Made by a program: the position numbers and the translations under genes. From positions 1-64,000 of the forward strand of contig NZ_VFVY01000015.1 in NCBI RefSeq assembly GCF_006442315.1: a stretch of 64,000 nucleotides of DNA. Reading direction: 5' to 3'. The notes beneath the pieces were generated by a model. It was not told where the DNA came from, did not search any database, and saw only the letters and a program-made list of their open reading frames with translations. Source of the DNA: Mesorhizobium sp. B2-3-4. GTDB lineage: Bacteria > Pseudomonadota > Alphaproteobacteria > Rhizobiales > Rhizobiaceae. This document shows, in pieces, positions 59,413 through 64,000 of the stretch (position 1 is the stretch's first letter; every line of letters begins with the position of its first letter).

Positions 59413-60203
59413 CCCGTATTGCAACTTTCAATGTAAACGGCGTCAACGGTCGACTGCCAGTACTTCTCAGATGGCTGGATGAAGCCAAGTGCGACATCGT
59501 TTGCCTTCAGGAACTCAAAACATCTGACGAAAAGTTTCCGTTGGATGCGATCAGCAACGCTGGATACGGCGCTATCTGGCACGGCCAGAAGTCCTATAAC
59601 GGCGTTGCAATCCTTGCCCGCGGGACGGATCCCGTAGAACGCCGACGCGGTTTGCCTGGCGATCGCGACGATACGCATAGCCGCTACATCGAGGCCGACG
59701 TAAATGGGCTTGTGATCGGCTGTCTCTACCTGCCTAATGGCAATCCAGCGCCAGGTCCCAAGTTCGATTATAAGCTCGGCTGGTTTGAAAGGCTTATCAG
59801 CTACGGTCAGTCTTTGCTTAAAGCCGGCGGGCCAACCGTGCTCTGCGGAGATTACAATGTGGTTCCGACCGCACTCGATGCGGTCGTGCCGAGGCGATGG
59901 ACCGGCGACGCGGTGTACTTCCCCGAAAGCAGGGATGCCTACAGCCGGATGCTTGCTGGAGGATGGATCGATGCCGTTCGTCACACTCATCCAGAGAACG
60001 CCATCTACACCTACTGGAACTTCTCCTACCGAGGCGGATACGACCGGAGTTCAGGACTTCGAATGGACCATCTCCTGGTGAGCCCTTCCCTCTCTTCCCA
60101 TTTGCGCAGTGCCGGCGTTGATGTGGAGACACGCGGATGGGAGAAACCAAGCGATCACGCGCCGGCCTGGATCGAGATCGATGAGCAGAACGGCCGAAGC
60201 TGA
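59409..60203 (+). CDS. xth: Exodeoxyribonuclease III-like AP endonuclease (Xth)
   Basis: 264 residues with all EEP-superfamily motifs: ATFNVNGVNGRL, VCLQELKTSDEKFP (metal-binding Glu), YLPNGNP, CGDYNVVPTALD (Asp/Asn pair), and RMDHLLVSPSL plus the C-terminal SDHAP catalytic His. Cleaves abasic sites and removes 3' blocks in base-excision repair. Coupled to the SemiSWEET gene by ATGA overlap. Xth genes are often multicopy in rhizobia; this may be an accessory copy. Confidence 0.94.
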   Translation: MTRIATFNVNGVNGRLPVLLRWLDEAKCDIVCLQELKTSDEKFPLDAISNAGYGAIWHGQKSYNGVAILARGTDPVERRRGLPGDRDDTHSRYIEADVNGLVIGCLYLPNGNPAPGPKFDYKLGWFERLISYGQSLLKAGGPTVLCGDYNVVPTALDAVVPRRWTGDAVYFPESRDAYSRMLAGGWIDAVRHTHPENAIYTYWNFSYRGGYDRSSGLRMDHLLVSPSLSSHLRSAGVDVETRGWEKPSDHAPAWIEIDEQNGRS

Positions 60204-60440
60204 ACGGTGCGCAATGCTATATGGCATCCGCAAATTTCCGCATTAGTTCCCCACTCACTCTCACGACGGGTCAAGCGACATTTCCGGGCTTCAGGTCCCA
60301 TGGAGGGCCGCGAAGAAGATCGGCGAGCAATGCTAAAGTAAAGGCGCACCAGACCACGCAACAACGACCACCGGTATCGGCAGGTTCACACCTCAAGCTG
60401 CGACCAGCCTGACAACGTGACGTCCTTTGCGGTCGCCGGG

Positions 60441-60689
60441 TTAATGGCTTGCCATGGAAGGATGGCCCGGTGCACCCCTCCATTCAAGCGTGATGGTGAG
60501 GTGCAGATGGTGTTGGCCTGCCTCATCACAAACGTTGAATTCGAAGGCACGCCTGGTGCCGTCTGGATGTGATTCCCTCATGATCGCTGCAAGAGCCCGA
60601 AGTCCTGCCTCACGCGCGTCATGCACGTCGACAAGATCGTTTGGATCAGCGACATCGGCATCCGGCACGTCGAAGAAATATCTCGCCAT
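60441..60689 (-). CDS. DUF6894 protein
   Basis: 82 residues. MARYFFDVPDADVADPNDLV, then HDAREAGLRALAAIMRE and NVCDEAGQHHLHLTITLEWR matches DUF6894, a small domain abundant in rhizobia and of unknown function. A GGAAC on the minus strand at 60830-60834 has CGTG at 17 bases, so promoter evidence is poor. Confidence 0.85.
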   Translation of the reverse strand: MARYFFDVPDADVADPNDLVDVHDAREAGLRALAAIMRESHPDGTRRAFEFNVCDEAGQHHLHLTITLEWRGAPGHPSMASH

Positions 60690-60873
60690 AGCCGTCTAAT
60701 TTGCGGGATTGGAAAAGGTTCAATGTTGAATTTTTCCGACCTTACGCACGAGCGATCCGCAAGGGTACCCTTTGAAAGAACAATTCTAACGGCAATGCTA
60801 ATTCTTGGCACGTCGGAAGTTGTCCTGCTGTTCCAGGAATTGGCTGGACCGAAAAATGCTGAGAGGTAAGGCG

Positions 60874-61065
60874 ATGAAAGAGGTTCGTCGCAGTGAGGTT
60901 GAGCGGATCGACCAGTTGGCAGAAAGCGCCACTGCCGACTTTCTCCGCCGCTCGTCGCTCATATATTTGGAATGTTGCATCGCCGTAATGCTTACCCATC
61001 TCGGTCGTGAGGAGGTAGCGGCAATCCTCGAAAGAGAAGGGAAAGACCTGCGGGAGTTTGGGTGA
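60874..61065 (+). CDS. Hypothetical small helical protein
   Basis: 63 residues from ATG 60874, with GAGAGG upstream. Helical with one hydrophobic stretch (LIYLECCIAVMLTHL). Contains two adjacent Cys. No family recognised; converges with the 61097 gene. Confidence 0.55.
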   Translation: MKEVRRSEVERIDQLAESATADFLRRSSLIYLECCIAVMLTHLGREEVAAILEREGKDLREFG

Positions 61066-61096
61066 CGGCGCTGACGGTGGCGGGTCAGCTCGATGG

Positions 61097-61363
61097 TCAG
61101 CGGGATCTAGTTTCCGGAACATCCAGACGGAGGGCTTTTAACGCGCGAGCCGAGCCATCGAATTCGATCGCAAATCCAGCATCGACAGCAATCAGCGCGA
61201 TGAGATCCTCAAGCTCCCGATCCGTATGTTGGTCAAGCGGGAACGTCTTCCTAAGGCTGTGAAGGACGTCAGCTGTAGAAATACAGGCATGATCCACATT
61301 GCCAATTAGACAGCTCACAATCGCCTGGCGGATCTGCGACGAATTTGGCTTTTGCTCCGGCAC
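61097..61363 (-). CDS. Hypothetical 88-residue helical protein
   Basis: GTG start at 61363 with AGGAGG about 8 bases upstream. SQIRQAIVSCLIGNVDHACI, then STADVLHSLRKTFPLDQHTD and RELEDLIALIAVDAGFAIEF. It shares its layout with the proteins at 61380 and 39445 (helix, serine-led helix, ELxxLI or ELERLL, terminal F-D). It follows the 61380 gene closely in the same direction. Confidence 0.7.
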   Translation of the reverse strand: MPEQKPNSSQIRQAIVSCLIGNVDHACISTADVLHSLRKTFPLDQHTDRELEDLIALIAVDAGFAIEFDGSARALKALRLDVPETRSR

Positions 61364-61379
61364 AGTGCGCCCTCCTGCT

Positions 61380-61622
61380 CTACGCGCGCAGGGCTCTTGA
61401 GCCCGTGGCCTCTGCTACATCGAATGAGACTGGCACGTCGCGCGCATCGCATGTTTTCGCCAGCAATCGCTCCAACTCGTGATCGGCCGCCATACAGTCC
61501 GGCATTAGCGTTCTGATGGCGCGGATCGCCTGCGCCATCGACATGAACCGGCCCTTGCTCCTGGAGAGAACATAAGCTTCAGCTGCCTTCTCAACCGTGA
61601 GCGCATCGAAACTGTGGGTCAT
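61380..61622 (-). CDS. Hypothetical 80-residue helical protein
   Basis: ATG 61622 with AGGAAGG upstream. EKAAEAYVLSRSKGRFMSMA, QAIRAIRTLMPDCMAADHEL and ERLLAKTCDARDVPVSFDVA. Possible member of the same small family as 61097 and 39445. Function unknown; cotranscribed with the 61097 gene. Confidence 0.7.
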   Translation of the reverse strand: MTHSFDALTVEKAAEAYVLSRSKGRFMSMAQAIRAIRTLMPDCMAADHELERLLAKTCDARDVPVSFDVAEATGSRALRA

Positions 61623-61700
61623 CTTTAGCCTTCCTGAGAGACGAAGTAGGCATGGTTCATCGCGGCTCGGTATGACTCCGAACATTCCTGATAAGGGCGG

Positions 61701-61952
61701 TCATGCTGATCCGAAATCAGGCTCGCCAAGCACTGCGTCAAACGGCAACACTAGAACGACCCTCCCGGTCTTGTCAGTGATCTCAAAACTGCAGTCGAAC
61801 CAGCTGCGGATTGCGTCCATGCGGGTGCCGAAGACGAGATCTCGCGCGATGGCGAGCGCATGGTCGCGCACAGCCTCCTCCACCGGCAACTCGTCGCCTT
61901 CAGAATCGGGCACGAGACGACCGCGATAGCGTATGTTCATGAAGTAACGCAA
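61701..61952 (-). CDS. DUF6894 protein downstream of the Crp-family gene
   Basis: 83 residues if started at TTG 61952 (LRYFMNIRYRGRLVPDSEGD); an ATG at 61940 would cut into the conserved first strand. EEAVRDHALAIARDLVFGTR and DKTGRVVLVLPFDAVLGEPD complete the domain. It begins eight bases after the regulator gene, so they are probably cotranscribed. Confidence 0.75.
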   Translation of the reverse strand: MRYFMNIRYRGRLVPDSEGDELPVEEAVRDHALAIARDLVFGTRMDAIRSWFDCSFEITDKTGRVVLVLPFDAVLGEPDFGSA

Positions 61953-61959
61953 ATCCAAC

Positions 61960-62685
61960 TCACCGGCCTCGCTTGATCGGTAGTGCGAACACGTTGGAAT
62001 ACTCCTTCTCGGCAAAGCCGTAGGACTGGCCGGCGAGGTGTTCCAGTTTGTCGCGATCCAGTATCGTGATGTGACCGCGGCTGGCTCGAATAGCACCCGT
62101 GCCCTCCAGCATTTGCACCGCGAGCGTGACGCCGGGTCGGCGTGTACCGAGCATGATGCTCATAAATTCGTGTGTGATGGGCATGTCGTCATGCTCTAGG
62201 CGATCATGGGTCATCAACAGCCAGCGGGCCAAGCGCTCCTCAAGCGAATAGCCCGCATTCGCGTAAGCGGTCTGACTGACTTGAACGATGAACGTGTGTA
62301 TGAAGCGCAGGAGGTGCGCGCGCAACGTCGGGCTGCGGTCCATCGCCGACTGCAGTTCGCCTGATCCAATCCTAATGGCTTCTCCAGTCGCCTGGACGAG
62401 GCAGGTGTGCGGTGTCCGATCGATGCCGAGCACGACAGATGTTCCTGCGAAACCTTCCGACCCTACCATGCCGACTTCGAACCTCCCCTCCCCGGTATCC
62501 GCCACGATGGAGGCGATTCCATATTCCGGAAAAGTCACATGTGCGATCTTCTGATCTGCTCGAAACAAGTGGTCGCGCACCTCTAATGTGACCGTCTCTA
62601 GGTGCGGTCGTAAAAGCGCATAGTCACCCGCCGACAGCGATGCTAACAGACGGTTGCGAACGGTCGATTGCTGAGCCTGGCTCAT
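61960..62685 (-). CDS. Crp/Fnr-family transcriptional regulator
   Basis: 241 residues. A cyclic-nucleotide-binding-like fold (about 20-130, FPEYGIASIVADTGEGRFEV then GMVGSEGFAG) precedes a helix-turn-helix (about 165-215, ITHEFMSIMLGTRRPGVTLA). The VGMVGSEGFAG pattern is typical of the rhizobial subgroup. No Fe-S Cys cluster is visible, so not an oxygen-sensing Fnr. Targets unknown. Confidence 0.92.
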   Translation of the reverse strand: MSQAQQSTVRNRLLASLSAGDYALLRPHLETVTLEVRDHLFRADQKIAHVTFPEYGIASIVADTGEGRFEVGMVGSEGFAGTSVVLGIDRTPHTCLVQATGEAIRIGSGELQSAMDRSPTLRAHLLRFIHTFIVQVSQTAYANAGYSLEERLARWLLMTHDRLEHDDMPITHEFMSIMLGTRRPGVTLAVQMLEGTGAIRASRGHITILDRDKLEHLAGQSYGFAEKEYSNVFALPIKRGR

Positions 62686-62922
62686 GCTCTTGGCCTCCCG
62701 TCTGGGGCAAGAGCACGAGCACCGCTATCTCTCAGCCGCTTGCGCCCGAACAGTCGGCAAGCGATGACTTAATTATCCCGCCGCGACCCAGCGAGCGCAA
62801 TGGCTAAGAGCATTTTCCGGAGCCAGAGGCGACTTGGGTACGAGTCCGTACCAACATTTCTTAATGCAGCCGAGTCCCACGAAGATAGGATTCCACTGTC
62901 ATCTAGAAGTGAGGACAAGTCA

Positions 62923-63105
62923 GTGGAAAACTCCGAAATGAACGTTCGCTGCGTTGAATTGGTCGAAGGTTACGGCGAATGGCACGTCCGTGTGATCGAG
63001 GAAGACTACGAGCACACCCGTTCTTTCGAGATCGAATCGTTTGCTTTGGCCTACGCGGAGGGCCAACGGCGGCGGTTAGCACTCGCAGATTTTACGCGGA
63101 TATAG
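62923..63105 (+). CDS. Hypothetical 60-residue protein
   Basis: GTG 62923 has AGGA 8 bases upstream; the ORF is open from ATG 62800 but the extension is not protein-like. RCVELVEGYGEWHVRVIEED then SFEIESFALAYAEGQRRRL has the pattern of a small alpha/beta domain that I recall from several rhizobia. Followed five bases later by the next gene. Confidence 0.65.
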   Translation: MENSEMNVRCVELVEGYGEWHVRVIEEDYEHTRSFEIESFALAYAEGQRRRLALADFTRI

Positions 63106-63110
63106 GCTCG

Positions 63111-63344
63111 ATGAGCCGATTGGAAAAAGCCCGCATTGATCTAGACGACGAAATTTCCAACAAGCCGGCAAAACAGGAGGCTGCCTTGGCAAAACGTCGA
63201 ATCGACAAGGAAAAATTTGAACGAGCCGACCGTGAAGCGCGCAAGCTGATCGACGCCGAACGCCAGGCCAGAGATGCCAAGACGGCCCGGCTGAGAGAGT
63301 TAAGGCTCAGCGCAGGCCAAGACTTGGCTCTTGCCAAAGTATAG
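63111..63344 (+). CDS. Small charged coiled-coil protein
   Basis: 77 residues from ATG 63111. Almost entirely charged helix (KQEAALAKRRIDKEKFERAD, then REARKLIDAERQARDAKTAR), probably a coiled coil. It lies five bases after the 62923 gene and is likely coupled to it. Function unknown. Confidence 0.65.
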   Translation: MSRLEKARIDLDDEISNKPAKQEAALAKRRIDKEKFERADREARKLIDAERQARDAKTARLRELRLSAGQDLALAKV

Positions 63345-63684
63345 GCATAATTTGCTCGTTTATGAGCGCTTCTGTCCCACATCTTTGCAAGTGGATGCGT
63401 AGAGTCTTCCTGAGGCACATGCGCGTCACACAGGCTTCGGCACTCCAAGCCGATCGGAGACTTGCCGACTGGCTCAGGTCCAAGCGACTGTGGCAGTCGC
63501 AGAAGTCGATGCTTCATTGTCGTTTGTCATGGAACTCTCTCTCAACGGCCGGAACCTTTGAGACCAGTCAAGGTTGAACTGACGTAGTATGTTTCATCGG
63601 TCCCTGCCGCTGGCCAAGATGTTCCTCGTCTCTGTCGGCCCGCCTGTCGCAGGCAAGGGCCAGACTTCTTTCCCGAGGTGTCCT
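63345..63684. other. Intergenic region before the last gene
   Basis: 340 bases. An EcfG-type promoter lies at 63551-63575. A 71-codon ORF in the left half (63362-63577) ends within the promoter and has no ribosome-binding site. Nothing else is supported. Confidence 0.45.
63551..63575 (+). promoter_or_regulatory. Sigma-EcfG promoter of the 63685 gene
   Basis: GGAAC-N16-GGTT, 109 bases before ATG 63685. Confidence 0.68.
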
Positions 63685-64000
63685 ATGACGAACAACGTTC
63701 CCGAGAACCAAGCCCGACAAGGCCCTCTTGGCAGGCCCGTCCTTGTTGTGCTCATAGCCGCGCTGCTGCTAGCTATTGCCGCCTGGGGTGTCGCCGAAAT
63801 CTATGGCGTGGTCATCAAAGGACCGTCTACAGACCAGCAAGACAGCCAAGCGCCTGCGAGCACCAGCGCGAACCCGGCATCGACTGATCCCGTTCAATCT
63901 CAGTCTGATAGTATCAACAGCCAGCCGATCGACCAAAATCCCAAGGTGGACAAGAATCCAACGCCGCAGTCCAGCACAGGCGGTGACCAGCAAGGGGTGC
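63685..64000 (+). CDS. Single-pass membrane protein with disordered tail, partial
   Basis: The frame from ATG 63685 runs off the right edge. After a short cytoplasmic start comes one membrane helix (about 19-40, VLVVLIAALLLAIAAWGVAE), then a Ser/Gln/Pro/Asp-rich region (DQQDSQAPASTSANPASTDP) of low complexity, presumably periplasmic. No domain recognised in the part visible. EcfG-type promoter upstream. Confidence 0.7.
   Translation, partial: MTNNVPENQARQGPLGRPVLVVLIAALLLAIAAWGVAEIYGVVIKGPSTDQQDSQAPASTSANPASTDPVQSQSDSINSQPIDQNPKVDKNPTPQSSTGGDQQGV

Noticed and set aside
60808..60834. GGAAC-N17-CGTG as an EcfG promoter for the DUF6894 gene at 60441
   Set aside because: The -10 lacks TT and the spacing differs from all other sites in the window.
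1..64000. CRISPR arrays, rRNA, tRNA, insertion sequences, replication origin
   Set aside because: No direct-repeat/spacer arrays, no tRNA cloverleaf or rRNA stretch, no transposase gene, and no repABC or oriV-like repeats were recognised by eye; a tRNA or small RNA could still have been missed.

Overview
The window looks like accessory DNA (large plasmid, chromid or genomic island) of a Rhizobiales alphaproteobacterium, most likely Mesorhizobium or a close relative. Evidence is the high GC content, LexA boxes of the alphaproteobacterial type (GTTC-N7-GTTC), many sites matching the alphaproteobacterial general-stress promoter (GGAAC-N16-CGTT, sigma-EcfG/RpoE2), and families typical of rhizobia (HWE kinases, DUF6894, DUF3606, ImuABC, several DNA ligases). 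Genus is an inference from gene content; no rRNA or tRNA gene was seen.

Layout. (1) 1-7803, all on the minus strand: a block seen on rhizobial plasmids and mobile islands, with a methylase/strawberry-notch helicase interrupted by an apparent frameshift, decayed small genes, a large ParB-like protein, DUF2958 and an ArdC-like antirestriction protein. (2) 8271-15374: a mutagenesis block with a SRAP (HMCES-type) protein, an unknown protein, and the imuA-imuB-dnaE2 translesion cassette behind a clear LexA box. (3) 15506-22354: small stress genes, an unknown four-gene operon behind a second clear LexA box, Ku with a perfect EcfG-type promoter, an XRE regulator, and two pseudogenes. (4) 22581-30283, minus strand: LigC-like ligase, three-domain LigD, trehalose-6-phosphate synthase (OtsA), and an HWE histidine kinase. 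(5) 30592-40957: hydrolase, PRC-barrel/NRAMP operon, a stress-promoter Mfd, a DUF892 ferritin-like protein, an isochorismatase-like hydrolase, and a LOV-domain HWE kinase. (6) 41116-54407: KatE catalase operon, divergent from an FdhF/YdeP-type molybdoenzyme followed by a caa3-type terminal oxidase with extra cytochromes c; then an SDR. (7) 54843-64000: zinc alcohol dehydrogenase, envelope and general-stress proteins, DUF3606 proteins, SemiSWEET, exonuclease III, a Crp/Fnr regulator, and many small rhizobial proteins of unknown role.

How it fits together. From 15.4 kb to the right edge the region reads as a stress-survival and DNA-repair island. I found 17 candidate EcfG promoters with exactly 16-nt spacing, correctly oriented within about 0.2 kb of a gene, driving Ku, Mfd, OtsA, KatE, the FdhF/oxidase cluster, SDR, ADH, DUF892, DUF4142 and several unknown genes. 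Two LexA boxes drive the mutasome and the unknown operon. Two HWE-family sensor kinases (one with a LOV photosensory motif) belong to the class that usually feeds the PhyR-NepR-EcfG switch, but phyR, nepR and ecfG themselves are not in the window.
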